Made by a program: the position numbers and the translations under genes
Notes under the pieces: model-generated
What the model saw: only the letters and a program-made list of their open reading frames with translations
The model's database searches: none
Told to the model about the DNA's origin: nothing
From: Deltaproteobacteria bacterium
Lineage (GTDB): Bacteria; Myxococcota_A; Polyangia; Haliangiales; Haliangiaceae
Length of the DNA stretch: 64,000 nucleotides
Direction of reading: 5' to 3'
Assembly: GCA_020630875.1 (NCBI GenBank)
Contig: JAHDIH010000002.1
Coordinates: 557,332 to 621,331, forward strand
In this document: positions 1 through 8,167 of the stretch, piece after piece
Position numbering within the stretch: the first letter of the stretch is position 1
Layout of the letters: each line of letters begins with the position of its first letter

Positions 1-484
1 TTTGAGTAGCCAGCTTCTTAGCGTCAGTTGCAGCTGCGGCGAGCATTCTGGAACTCTCGTCTTCAAGTTTTTGTACCTTTGTAGACATTGCAAGGTTTTG
101 ATCGTTTGCGAGAATGAGTTGCGCGCTGGTGCTTTTTAGCTTTGCATCAGTTTCAGCAACAGCAGCTTTGGAGTCTCTTAATTGCAAGTACAGGTAAGTA
201 GATGGCCCCGCGATCACCGCGATGAGAGAGAGAACCCCGACCCTTTTCGCTAAGCGCTTAATGGCACCAGACTTAGCTGGCGCTTCTGCTCTTTGTTTTC
301 GTTTTTGCTTTGCCTTCTTTTTTTGTTTTTTGGCTTTCACTGGGGGAACTTTAGTTCCCTCCGGCATCGCGCGTTCGCGTTGCTTTCTTTCTTGTGAGAA
401 TGCTTTCTTGATCGGGTCTTTCGTCAAACAAGACGAGTCTAAGGTTTGCAGCATGTTGAAGACGTTTCCTGTATCGTGGCGCAT
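1..484 (-). CDS. Membrane-anchored coiled-coil protein (C-terminus outside window)
   Basis: This reading frame on the minus strand is open to the left edge, so only the N-terminal part is visible. The likely start is the ATG at 482-484 (MRHDTGNVF). A very Lys/Arg-rich stretch follows, including KAKKQKKKAKQK. A hydrophobic segment of about 20 residues (around VGVLSLIAVIAG) then makes one transmembrane helix. Beyond it the sequence is rich in Ala, Lys, Asp and Gln with a coiled-coil character (KVQKLEDESSRML). The layout suggests a basic cytoplasmic N-terminus, one inner-membrane helix and a periplasmic coiled coil. No Shine-Dalgarno sequence is obvious and the family is not recognised. It is divergent from the fatty-acid oxidation genes. 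Confidence 0.6.
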   Translation of the reverse strand, partial: MRHDTGNVFNMLQTLDSSCLTKDPIKKAFSQERKQRERAMPEGTKVPPVKAKKQKKKAKQKRKQRAEAPAKSGAIKRLAKRVGVLSLIAVIAGPSTYLYLQLRDSKAAVAETDAKLKSTSAQLILANDQNLAMSTKVQKLEDESSRMLAAAATDAKKLATQ

Positions 485-660
485 TGTGGTCTTATGTACT
501 GCAAGAGCCCTGCCAACGTAAGCTATTGAAAGTACACTTACTCGTCGAAGCGCAGTGGGGACTTTTCTCTCCAATCATGGGGCCTGTTGTCTTGCTGCAT
601 TGAGTCAACGCTGTTAATTTCGGTCGCGCGCAAATGGCGCATTTCCCAGGAGGACGAGAC

Positions 661-3030
661 GTGAGTAAGAAACCGATTAGAAAAGTAGCTGTGTTGGGTG
701 CTGGAGTGATGGGGAGTGGTATTGCCGCCCATCTCACCAATGCGGGAATCCCAGTACTATTGTTAGACATTGTTCCTCCCGATTTAGATCCGAAAGAAAA
801 GTCTAAAGCCAAAAGAGACGCGTTCGCCGCGGGCGCTTTGAAGAAACTCAAAAAAGCTAAGCCTGCCGCCTTCTTTCATAAAGGCAATGCGAGCATGATT
901 ACCGTTGGTAACTTTGATGATGACTTAGAAAAAGTCGCAGATTGCGACTTGATTATCGAGGCCATTATTGAACGATTGGACATTAAACAATCTCTTTTTG
1001 CGAAGCTTGAAAAAATCACCGACGACAATACCATTGTTGCCTCTAACACTTCAGGGTTAAGAATTGTCGACATGCTCAGCAAAAGTGGTGCAGGATTCAA
1101 GAAACGTTTTCTGATTACTCACTTTTTCAACCCACCACGATACATGAAGCTACTGGAACTTGTAGCGGGACCTGAGACAGACAAAGGAATTCTTGACCGC
1201 ATTGCTGACTTTGGTCGCAACGTTTTAGGGAAGGGAATCGTATGGGCCAAAGACACGCCAAACTTTGTAGCCAACCGAGTGGGGGCTCACTCTATGATGA
1301 AAGTCATCCACCTTATGCTGGAAAAGGGGCTCTCGCCGGAAGACGTTGATGCTATAACAGGAACTCCCATGGGGCATCCGCGGAGTGCCACTTTCAGAAC
1401 TGGTGACATGGTGGGGCTCGATACCCTCGGTCACGTAGTGAAAAACTGCTACGAGATGCTCACTGACGATGAAGACCGTGACACCTTTAAAACTCCTGAG
1501 TTTGTCGCCACTATGATTGAGCGCAAACAGTTGGGCAATAAAACTCGAGGTGGGTTCTACAAGAAGAGCAAAAAGGGAATCGAGGTTCTCGATCCTCAAA
1601 CAGGTGAATATCGGCCTAAAGCGGGCAACCAGGATATCAAAAAGGCATGCAAGTCGATCGCAAAAGTAGAAGACCCTGCCGCAAGAATCAAAAAGCTAGT
1701 AGCAACGGACGGTCCCATTGGTGACTTTGCGTGGTTGGCACTGTCGTCCTCTATGGCCTACTCCGCCAACCGAGTAGGAGAAGTCTGCGATGATATCATT
1801 GCCATCGATGATGGCATGCGTTGGGGCTACAACTGGGAGCTTGGTCCATTCGAAACATGGGATGCGTTAGGATTCAGAGAGACCTACGAACGCATGAAAA
1901 GCGATGGCATTGCGTTGCCTGCATCGATCGTGAAAATGTACGACAGTGGAGCAACCGCCTTTTACAAGGATGGCAACTACTACGACCTACAGAAAGCAGA
2001 CTACGCTCCGCTTAAAGTGGATGCGCGCGAAGCAACACTGCAAATTTTGAAGCGTGGCGAATCACCAGTCCTTGCAAACAATGGTGCAGAAGCTTGGGAC
2101 ATTGGAGATGGCGTTTTAGCCGTTCGTTTCAAGACCAAAATGAACAGCTTAGAACCAGACAATATTCAAATGCTTCACGATGCTACGGCAAAAGCGGAAG
2201 AAGACTTTGAAGCTGTAGTCATCACTAATGGCGGCGACAACTTCTGCGTGGGAGCTAACCTGTTTTTGGTTGCTGTCGCCTCATCTCAAAAGAAGTGGGA
2301 CGATATTAAGGCGCTCATTAAAAGCTATCAGTACGCTACGCAGCGAATGAAATACGCACAGGTTCCAGTAGTCGCAGCGCCATTTGGTATGACGCTAGGT
2401 GGTGGACTGGAGCTTTGTTACGGATGCGACTCCGTACAAGCCGCGGCAGAAACTTATGCGGGACTCGTTGAAGTTGGCGTGGGATTGATTCCAGGGGGCG
2501 CAGGAACATTAAACATGCTTTGGCGCTCGCTCGAAACCGTGCCTGACGGAATGGAAATCGATACGTACGCGCACGTTACGCAAGTATTTAAGAATATCGC
2601 GATGGCAAACGTTGCTACTAGTGCCCAGGAAGCACAGCAAAAGAATTACTTCCGTAAAAGTGACGGAATCTCGTTTGATAAGGCACGACTGCTTCATGAA
2701 GCGAAACAACGTGCGATAGGTTTGGCGCGTTCTGGATACCACCCACCTCAAGCTCGCGAATACGTGCTACCAGGTGAAAGTGGTATCGCGACCCTCAAAA
2801 TGATGGTCAACACGTTGGTGGCGGGAGGTTATGCTACGGAGCACGATGCGCTCATTGCCAACAAACTTGCCGTGGTACTTTGCGGTGGGGTGAGCGGTGC
2901 CGCAGGCCCCGTGAACGAAGACCGGATGCTTGAACTAGAATGCGAAGCGTTCCTTTCTCTTTGTGGAGAAGCAAAGAGCCAAGCGCGAATGCAAGCAATG
3001 TTAACCACCAAGAAACCCCTTAGGAACTAG
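661..3030 (+). CDS. fadN: FadN-type 3-hydroxyacyl-CoA dehydrogenase / enoyl-CoA hydratase
   Basis: This bifunctional beta-oxidation enzyme hydrates enoyl-CoA and oxidises 3-hydroxyacyl-CoA. The N-terminus has an NAD-binding Rossmann motif (VAVLGAGVMGSGIA) and the dehydrogenase catalytic His in THFFNPP, followed by the dehydrogenase C-terminal domain. The last 300 residues are a crotonase domain with the oxyanion segment GMTLGGGLELCYG and the acidic segment EVGVGLIPGGAG. Dehydrogenase-then-hydratase order is that of Bacillus subtilis FadN, not of FadB/FadJ. The start is taken as the GTG at 661 because AGGAGG at 648-653 lies 7 bases upstream; an in-frame ATG at 634 would place that site inside the gene. 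The product is 789 residues, the usual FadN length. It is followed 9 bases later by the thiolase, as in fadN-fadA operons. Confidence 0.93.
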   Translation: MSKKPIRKVAVLGAGVMGSGIAAHLTNAGIPVLLLDIVPPDLDPKEKSKAKRDAFAAGALKKLKKAKPAAFFHKGNASMITVGNFDDDLEKVADCDLIIEAIIERLDIKQSLFAKLEKITDDNTIVASNTSGLRIVDMLSKSGAGFKKRFLITHFFNPPRYMKLLELVAGPETDKGILDRIADFGRNVLGKGIVWAKDTPNFVANRVGAHSMMKVIHLMLEKGLSPEDVDAITGTPMGHPRSATFRTGDMVGLDTLGHVVKNCYEMLTDDEDRDTFKTPEFVATMIERKQLGNKTRGGFYKKSKKGIEVLDPQTGEYRPKAGNQDIKKACKSIAKVEDPAARIKKLVATDGPIGDFAWLALSSSMAYSANRVGEVCDDIIAIDDGMRWGYNWELGPFETWDALGFRETYERMKSDGIALPASIVKMYDSGATAFYKDGNYYDLQKADYAPLKVDAREATLQILKRGESPVLANNGAEAWDIGDGVLAVRFKTKMNSLEPDNIQMLHDATAKAEEDFEAVVITNGGDNFCVGANLFLVAVASSQKKWDDIKALIKSYQYATQRMKYAQVPVVAAPFGMTLGGGLELCYGCDSVQAAAETYAGLVEVGVGLIPGGAGTLNMLWRSLETVPDGMEIDTYAHVTQVFKNIAMANVATSAQEAQQKNYFRKSDGISFDKARLLHEAKQRAIGLARSGYHPPQAREYVLPGESGIATLKMMVNTLVAGGYATEHDALIANKLAVVLCGGVSGAAGPVNEDRMLELECEAFLSLCGEAKSQARMQAMLTTKKPLRN

Positions 3031-3039
3031 GAGATAATC

Positions 3040-4206
3040 ATGACTGAAGTAGTAATTGCAGATGCTGTCCGCTCGGCCGTAGGTCGTGCTCACAAAGGTT
3101 CCTTACGTTACAAGCGTGCTGACGAACTAGCCGGAGAAGTAATTAAAGGACTCATGGAGCGTGTCCCTCAAGTCAAACCAGAAATGGTAGACGACTTGGT
3201 ACTCGGCTGCGCCATGCCAGAAGGGGAGCAAGGTCTCAATATTGCACGTCTTGCAGGAATCCTGGGTGGACTTCCAGTGGAAACCAGCGCGATGACCATT
3301 AACCGATTTTGCAGCAGTGGTCTGCAATCAATCGCCCTGGCTGCTGGTGCCGTGAGCTTTGGCAGCCACGATATTTTGGTTGCTGGTGGTGTCGAGTCGA
3401 TGACTGCAGTGCCAATGACTGGTTTTCGTTTGAGCGCCTCAGGAAAACTAATGGATATGATGCCAACGGCGCATACCCCAATGGGAATCACCGCGGAAAA
3501 CGTTGCCAACAAGTTTGAAGTATCTCGTGAAGCCCAAGACGCCTTTGCGTTGGACAGCCAACAAAAAGCAGCAGCTGCGATCAAGGCTGGGAAATTTAAA
3601 GACGAAATAGTTCCGGTTAGTGGAATTCGCTACACTGAAGATGGTGGCAAGCAAGAGTTCACTTTCGATACGGATGAACTACCTCGTCCGCAAACTACCC
3701 TGGAAGGTCTTGCCAAATTGAAGCCTGCGTTTGCGATCAAAGGAAGCGTAACGGCCGGTACTGCATCTCCGCTCTCTGATGGGGCTGCGGCGGCGTTGGT
3801 GATGAGTAAAGCCAAGGCAGATGAGTTGAAAATTAACCCGCTTGGGTACTTCCGGGCTTTTGCAACGGCGGGTGTAGATCCGGCGATTATGGGAATCGGA
3901 CCGGTACCCGCAGTTCAAAAACTACTTGCGCAAACAGGTCTCAAAATCTCAGATATCGACTTGGTTGAACTTAACGAAGCATTTGCCAGTCAATCGGTGT
4001 ACTGCAAGCAGACACTTGAAATTCCAGACGACAAAATTAACGTAAACGGCGGAGCCATCGCACTGGGTCATCCGCTTGGTTGCACCGGTGCTAAACTTGC
4101 GGCAACTGCGTTGCATGAACTAAAGCGCCGCAAAGGCAAATACGCCATCGTTACCATGTGCATTGGTGGCGGAATGGGCGCAGCTGGTCTGTTCGAAAGA
4201 GCTTAA
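3040..4206 (+). CDS. fadA: Acetyl-CoA C-acyltransferase (thiolase, FadA-type)
   Basis: Thiolase of 388 residues that cleaves 3-ketoacyl-CoA in the last step of beta-oxidation. The nucleophilic Cys is in NRFCSSGLQS (about residue 91). The His of the second active-site motif is in NGGAIALGHPLGCTGA, and the C-terminal Cys is in CIGGGMGAAG. An AGGAG sequence overlapping the fadN stop serves as the ribosome binding site. With the upstream gene it forms a two-gene unit that would carry acyl chains through hydration, oxidation and thiolysis. A strong terminator follows directly, so the operon ends here. No acyl-CoA dehydrogenase lies next to it in this window. Confidence 0.95.
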   Translation: MTEVVIADAVRSAVGRAHKGSLRYKRADELAGEVIKGLMERVPQVKPEMVDDLVLGCAMPEGEQGLNIARLAGILGGLPVETSAMTINRFCSSGLQSIALAAGAVSFGSHDILVAGGVESMTAVPMTGFRLSASGKLMDMMPTAHTPMGITAENVANKFEVSREAQDAFALDSQQKAAAAIKAGKFKDEIVPVSGIRYTEDGGKQEFTFDTDELPRPQTTLEGLAKLKPAFAIKGSVTAGTASPLSDGAAAALVMSKAKADELKINPLGYFRAFATAGVDPAIMGIGPVPAVQKLLAQTGLKISDIDLVELNEAFASQSVYCKQTLEIPDDKINVNGGAIALGHPLGCTGAKLAATALHELKRRKGKYAIVTMCIGGGMGAAGLFERA

Positions 4207-4230
4207 TCAGTTCGATTTCATACGTATGAG

Positions 4231-4266
4231 CAAGAGCACCCTCAAGAGAGGGTGCTCTTGTTATTT
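4231..4266 (+). terminator. Rho-independent terminator after fadA
   Basis: A perfect 13-bp inverted repeat, CAAGAGCACCCTC at 4231-4243 and GAGGGTGCTCTTG at 4248-4260, encloses an AAGA loop and is followed by TTATTT. It lies 25 bases after the fadA stop. Confidence 0.9.
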
Positions 4267-4269
4267 GGC

Positions 4270-4299
4270 TTGAGTTAAATCATCGAAAAAGAGTAGAGT
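4270..4299 (+). promoter_or_regulatory. Candidate promoter abutting a start codon
   Basis: TTGAGT at 4270-4275 and TAGAGT at 4294-4299 are separated by 18 bases. The ATG of the next gene is only 7 bases after the -10 element, so transcription would begin at or next to the start codon. No Shine-Dalgarno sequence is present. Confidence 0.45.
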
Positions 4300-4306
4300 C
4301 TCTGCA

Positions 4307-4696
4307 ATGAAACTTCTATTTGTCGTCCTTCTCTGTTCTTCAGGTTGCTATGTCGAAAAAACAACTGCTGATGCTACAAGTGCATCGGGCGCGGAGAGCA
4401 GCGGACCAACCTTCGAAATGGATAGGGTTGCTGCCGGGCAAAAGATATGGTCGACGCAATGCTCTTCTTGTCATTCAGACGGCGGTTCTATGGCGCCATC
4501 GTGGAGGGGCATGTGGGGTTCCACTAGAGAATTTACTGACGGTAGCTCCACAAGAGCTGATGAGGCCTACATTCGACAGTCAATCAAAAATCCAACAAGC
4601 CAAGTAGTAAAAGGCTATGCACCGACCATGTCGTCGAAGAATCTTTCCGATTCAGAAATTGATTCGGTGATTGCGTTCATAAAAAGCCTTCGCTAA
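4307..4696 (+). CDS. Monohaem c-type cytochrome lipoprotein
   Basis: Small exported electron carrier of 129 residues. The N-terminal signal ends in a lipobox-like LLCSSGC, so the mature protein is probably lipid-anchored. The haem-binding site CSSCH is around residues 52-56, and the likely axial Met is in YAPTMSSKNLSDSEID, the usual class I cytochrome c arrangement ahead of the final helix (IDSVIAFIKSL). It has its own candidate promoter and probably a leaderless start. It ends directly against the convergent gene at 4697 with no room for a terminator between them. The redox partner is not evident from the neighbours. Confidence 0.85.
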   Translation: MKLLFVVLLCSSGCYVEKTTADATSASGAESSGPTFEMDRVAAGQKIWSTQCSSCHSDGGSMAPSWRGMWGSTREFTDGSSTRADEAYIRQSIKNPTSQVVKGYAPTMSSKNLSDSEIDSVIAFIKSLR

Positions 4697-5227
4697 CTAC
4701 TGGAAGGTTGTTTCATAGACAAGCGACAGCCCGATGCTGAGGGCCATTGGAAAGTCTGTGTCGCGCGGGCTTAGAAAAACAAGCTGTCGGTTGTCGATGA
4801 GTAATTTTAGTCTATTCGTTGATTGGTCAACAAAGCGAAATAACCCAACCGTTGATCCCAAACCAACTGCATATTCTGTTGATACGGTTTCACTATAACG
4901 AGATGCCGCTAACATCATGCGAAATTCCATTCCGTAGCCGGTGTCTCCAAAATATATGTCGGGTCCCGTTTGTACCGCGAATGAAATAGCAGAAGGTTGT
5001 GCGATGGTTAGATTGCTTCTTAGACCTACAATCCAGCGGAAGTAGCCGTCGCCATGGCGAATAGGCACCCCCACCACAAAGTCTGGCCCCGCGGCTTCGG
5101 AATCGTCATGAGTCAAAAATCCTCTTAGTCCCACGCCAATCTCTACAGGGCCGATGCCCCATGTATCCGCAAAGCTTGCATGAGAAAAGAGCGTGACCAA
5201 CAGAAGCGAAAAAAATGACCGAAGCAT
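4697..5227 (-). CDS. Exported hypothetical protein, possible small outer-membrane beta-barrel
   Basis: The chosen start is the internal ATG at 5225-5227, because it gives a clean signal peptide (MLRSFFSLLLVTLFSHASFA, then D). The longer frame from 5296 would bury that signal behind a charged leader. The mature part has alternating hydrophobic and polar residues, many Gly and aromatic residues, and ends YETTFQ, a pattern compatible with a small outer-membrane barrel. That is inference only, and no family is recognised. It has 176 residues and is convergent with the cytochrome gene. Confidence 0.65.
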   Translation of the reverse strand: MLRSFFSLLLVTLFSHASFADTWGIGPVEIGVGLRGFLTHDDSEAAGPDFVVGVPIRHGDGYFRWIVGLRSNLTIAQPSAISFAVQTGPDIYFGDTGYGMEFRMMLAASRYSETVSTEYAVGLGSTVGLFRFVDQSTNRLKLLIDNRQLVFLSPRDTDFPMALSIGLSLVYETTFQ

Positions 5228-5388
5228 AATCGGACCATATCCGATCTCAGCCAAAGTCATACGACATTGATTGCCGCGACGTGGTGCATGCCACATTTTC
5301 TATTTTTATCACGTGGTCGTAGTCACAGAAGTTTTAGAAATATTGCTTCGACGTATTCTTCTAATTCGCTGCCAGCTAGAGTTTCTTA

Positions 5389-6258
5389 ATGATTAACTTA
5401 GGAAAAATATTATTGTTGGGAGTTCTTGTTGTTGGTTGCACAGATGACGACAGCGGAGGTGGGGATCCATCTCCCGAACCGGAAGATGAGATTGTAACGC
5501 AACTCCGGGAACTAGGTTCTGACTTCATGAACCTTAAATTCGGTCAAGAAGAAGTCGCCCCAGGTCTTATCAAGCTTAGGGCTACTAGTAAGTCCGACGT
5601 TACGGCAGCCAGCTGTTTGGAAGTTGGCAACGTGCTTACTCCGGCTTGTCACAATGGAGGAGACTTTGGCTTTGGTAGCTGCGTGCAATCCGTATTTTTC
5701 TTTGCCCATGAAACTCCTCGCTGCGCGGTGAGACTCTCGATGTGGAATGAAGGAAAGAATGCCGCAAGTGTTTACGCTTTCGACCTGGATGGTACGGCAT
5801 CAGAAGATGCCGCTGAGAATTGCGGCAATGGAATCGTAGACGACGGTGAAGTTTGCGACGACGGTAATAACGACAATTGGGATGGTTGCGACAGTCATTG
5901 TTTTCAAGAACCATTCTCTGGTTGCGAACAGCTGATCCAAGATAGGTTTGAAGAAGCGAATATTGCTACCATCGACAAGGACGGCTGGGATGGCCCACTT
6001 AGTCATGCCATGGTGCAAGCGTCATCTGCTAAGCAACCCATGGACGCAACACTTTGTGATGCTGCGTGGAACGTTGCTAATGCTACTTGCGTAGAGTTAA
6101 ACGAATTGATGCCGTTTATTGGTGGTTGTTGGGTCGATCGGACGTTTGCGGAAGAGACTTGTTCGCTAAGAATGAACGTAAACTTCAGCGACCTTAGTCC
6201 AGAAACCGGTGTTTATTCGGTGAGTCTCAGCGGGATTTTGGCGATTACGTTGGATTGA
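5389..6258 (+). CDS. Lipoprotein with one Myxococcus-type Cys-rich repeat (DUF4215)
   Basis: Exported lipoprotein of 289 residues. The signal ends in a lipobox (LLGVLVVGC) followed by an Asp/Gly/Pro-rich linker. Around residues 143-170 is one DUF4215-type repeat (NCGNGIVDDGEVCDDGN, then DGCDSHC), a module common on myxobacterial surface proteins. Other cysteines are spaced in pairs and probably form disulfides. A TAGAGT -10-like box at 5377-5382 lies 6 bases before the ATG and there is no Shine-Dalgarno sequence, as in other presumed leaderless genes here. The function is unknown; surface location is inferred from the lipobox and repeat. Confidence 0.8.
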   Translation: MINLGKILLLGVLVVGCTDDDSGGGDPSPEPEDEIVTQLRELGSDFMNLKFGQEEVAPGLIKLRATSKSDVTAASCLEVGNVLTPACHNGGDFGFGSCVQSVFFFAHETPRCAVRLSMWNEGKNAASVYAFDLDGTASEDAAENCGNGIVDDGEVCDDGNNDNWDGCDSHCFQEPFSGCEQLIQDRFEEANIATIDKDGWDGPLSHAMVQASSAKQPMDATLCDAAWNVANATCVELNELMPFIGGCWVDRTFAEETCSLRMNVNFSDLSPETGVYSVSLSGILAITLD

Positions 6259-6278
6259 GAACGAAATTGCCGAAAACG

Positions 6279-6310
6279 AAAGAGGAGCCAATTGTGGCTC
6301 CTCTTTTTAT
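6279..6310. terminator. Bidirectional terminator between convergent lipoprotein genes
   Basis: A 12-bp perfect stem, AAAGAGGAGCCA at 6279-6290 and TGGCTCCTCTTT at 6295-6306, has an ATTG loop. T residues follow on the plus strand and an A-rich tract precedes it, so it can serve both convergent genes. Confidence 0.88.
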
Positions 6311-6332
6311 ATTGTTTCTGCCGGTCCAGTTT

Positions 6333-7442
6333 TTAGTTGGCGGTACAGACTTTGTTCCGCGTCCCGGTACCTTGAGTGGTGCACGTGTAACCGGTACGAC
6401 AGTCTGCCTGAACGGTACATTCCACCGCGCAGTAGGCATTTCCTGTGGTGTTGATGTCGGGATCAAAACAAAGCGACCGGTCCGAACAACCAGCTCGGCT
6501 CAAGTTGTAGTTAGGTCCATCCGCAGCTGGAATATCACTGCATACCGCCGTACAGGTACCGTCAGGTTTTGTGGTGTCGCAAATCATGGCACCAACTTCA
6601 CCAGTGCCACAATCAGTGTTTGTCGCACAAGCGTCGCCTACCTTCGGGTGTTCGCAGATGTCGCCTACTCCAGGGACGTTCATGCAGCGGTAGCCATCTT
6701 CGGTTCTGCAATGATTGCATTCAGAGGTACTGTCGCATGTTTGCACGCAAACGTTACCCAGAATGAGTGGGTCCCAAGACGCAACGCAGGTTCCTCCGCC
6801 TGCGCAAGTTGTATCGTCTCCCACGGTACAACCTTGAGTTCTGCAATACCCCTTCGGATAGTCGAGCCCTGTAAAACGGCAGTTTGAATTTACGTTACAA
6901 TCTCCAATGCTCTCACAGGCCTGTCCATCTCTCGCTTCTGGGTTACCTGGAATACAAGCTTTTACACCTGAGTCGAAAAACTGGTTTCCTTCAATATTTT
7001 CTTGGCAAAGCATTCCTTGCGGACAATCACCGTTGCTGCAGCATGCGCCCAGACAGAACTGCACTGAGCTCGTGGCGGTGACAACCGTTACGCATTCCCC
7101 GCTGGTTCCGCATTGGGTGTTATCGGTGCACTGGTTCAACGTCGTACAATAGCCCTCTGCTGGAAATTTTGGTGGTGGCTTGAGAGGGCCGCCAGGCAAG
7201 AAACAGGCTGTAAAGTCATCCGCATCGGGCGTTGTGGGTGGCGTGCAAGCAGCATCACTGGTGCAAGCGCCCCCGGTTTCCCCCGGCGGAAAGGCTGGAC
7301 AGTTGTAGGTGACCGTAGACTCAAGTGGGTCGAGAGTCGGGCAGACGACTGGGCCGGCATCGATTGGAGGGACTGGAGAGCTGTCATCTCCGCACCCCAT
7401 CAGGCCAATGAACGTTACTAATAGGACTGGTTTCAGACTCAT
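6333..7442 (-). CDS. Cys-rich lipoprotein
   Basis: The start at 7440-7442 is preferred because it gives a typical lipoprotein signal (MSLKPVLLVTFIGLMGC). The longer frame from 7478 adds twelve residues ahead of it. After a Pro/Asp linker the 369-residue protein has more than thirty cysteines in irregular modules such as CTNNTQC-like and CSNGDCPQGMLC segments. These resemble the disulfide-rich Dickkopf-like or tryptophan-poor repeats seen in myxobacterial lipoproteins. No enzymatic motif is visible. There is no Shine-Dalgarno sequence before the ATG; a TAGATA box lies about 8 bases upstream. It is convergent with the other Cys-rich lipoprotein across a shared terminator. Confidence 0.78.
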   Translation of the reverse strand: MSLKPVLLVTFIGLMGCGDDSSPVPPIDAGPVVCPTLDPLESTVTYNCPAFPPGETGGACTSDAACTPPTTPDADDFTACFLPGGPLKPPPKFPAEGYCTTLNQCTDNTQCGTSGECVTVVTATSSVQFCLGACCSNGDCPQGMLCQENIEGNQFFDSGVKACIPGNPEARDGQACESIGDCNVNSNCRFTGLDYPKGYCRTQGCTVGDDTTCAGGGTCVASWDPLILGNVCVQTCDSTSECNHCRTEDGYRCMNVPGVGDICEHPKVGDACATNTDCGTGEVGAMICDTTKPDGTCTAVCSDIPAADGPNYNLSRAGCSDRSLCFDPDINTTGNAYCAVECTVQADCRTGYTCTTQGTGTRNKVCTAN

Positions 7443-7510
7443 GGGGCAAGTATCTACAAATGCCTGAAATATGCACAATTTGAACGGGGTTTATTTCGAT
7501 TTCTAACTAC

Positions 7511-7539
7511 TTGACGAAAGGTCCCAAAAAGAGCAGTAT
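7511..7539 (+). promoter_or_regulatory. Candidate promoter of rplU-rpmA-obg
   Basis: TTGACG at 7511-7516, a 17-base spacer and CAGTAT at 7534-7539 lie ahead of rplU, leaving a leader of about 20 bases that contains the AGGAG ribosome binding site. The -10 match is weak. Confidence 0.45.
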
Positions 7540-7565
7540 CCGCCTCTAGAGATCAGGAGACTACA

Positions 7566-7874
7566 ATGTACGCAGTAATAAAGACCGGCGGTAAACAATA
7601 CCGCGTTGAAGAGGGACAAGTCATTGACCTCGAAAAGCTTGAAGGCAACGTTGGCGATAAACTTACGTTCGACAAGGTTCTCATGGTTGGTGGTGAAACC
7701 TCGAAAGTGGGAGCTCCGACCATAGAGGGCGCTTCTGTCACAGCAGAGATCGTTGCTCAACACAAAGGCAAGAAACTAATCGTTTTTAAGTTTCAGCGAC
7801 GAAAAGATTACCAACGTAAGCACGGTCATCGTCAAAAGTTGACCAGAGTAAAAATTTCAGGAATTTCCGCGTAA
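7566..7874 (+). CDS. rplU: 50S ribosomal protein L21
   Basis: L21 of 102 residues, the family's usual length, starting MYAVIKTGGKQYRVEEGQ, the conserved N-terminus. The C-terminal region KFQRRKDYQRKHGHRQ carries the L21 signature. It binds 23S rRNA next to L20. The ribosome binding site AGGAG lies about 7 bases before the ATG. It is the first gene of the conserved rplU-rpmA-obg operon and is followed by rpmA after 14 bases. Confidence 0.98.
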   Translation: MYAVIKTGGKQYRVEEGQVIDLEKLEGNVGDKLTFDKVLMVGGETSKVGAPTIEGASVTAEIVAQHKGKKLIVFKFQRRKDYQRKHGHRQKLTRVKISGISA

Positions 7875-7888
7875 GGAGACGTTAAGTC

Positions 7889-8146
7889 ATGGCACATAAA
7901 AAAGGACAGGGATCAACTAGAAACGGACGCGACAGTGAGTCGAAACGACGTGGCGTAAAGCGCTACGACGGACAAATTGTACGCTCCGGTAACATTCTCG
8001 TACGCCAGGTAGGTAACAAGGTTTATCCTGGCAACAACGTTGGACAAGGCAAAGACTTTACTCTTTTTGCATTAGTTGATGGAACTGTAAAGTTCGAACG
8101 ACTTGGCAAAAGTGGTAAAAAAGTCTCTGTTTATCCAGCTGCGTAA
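7889..8146 (+). CDS. rpmA: 50S ribosomal protein L27
   Basis: L27 of 85 residues starting [20 protein letters not shown], with the conserved [11 protein letters not shown] segment whose N-terminal tail reaches the peptidyl-transferase centre. No N-terminal extension needing cleavage is present, unlike in Firmicutes. AAGGAG at the end of rplU serves as ribosome binding site. It lies between rplU and obg in the standard order. Confidence 0.98.
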   Translation: MAHKKGQGSTRNGRDSESKRRGVKRYDGQIVRSGNILVRQVGNKVYPGNNVGQGKDFTLFALVDGTVKFERLGKSGKKVSVYPAA

Positions 8147-8167
8147 CTAGTAAGAAAGACCGTATCG

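Noticed and set aside
222-521. 99-residue plus-strand frame rich in Phe and Cys
   Set aside because: It is the complement of the Lys-rich N-terminus of the edge gene on the minus strand.
6255-6887. 210-residue plus-strand frame
   Set aside because: It runs antisense through the Cys-rich lipoprotein and begins inside a terminator region; composition looks like a shadow.
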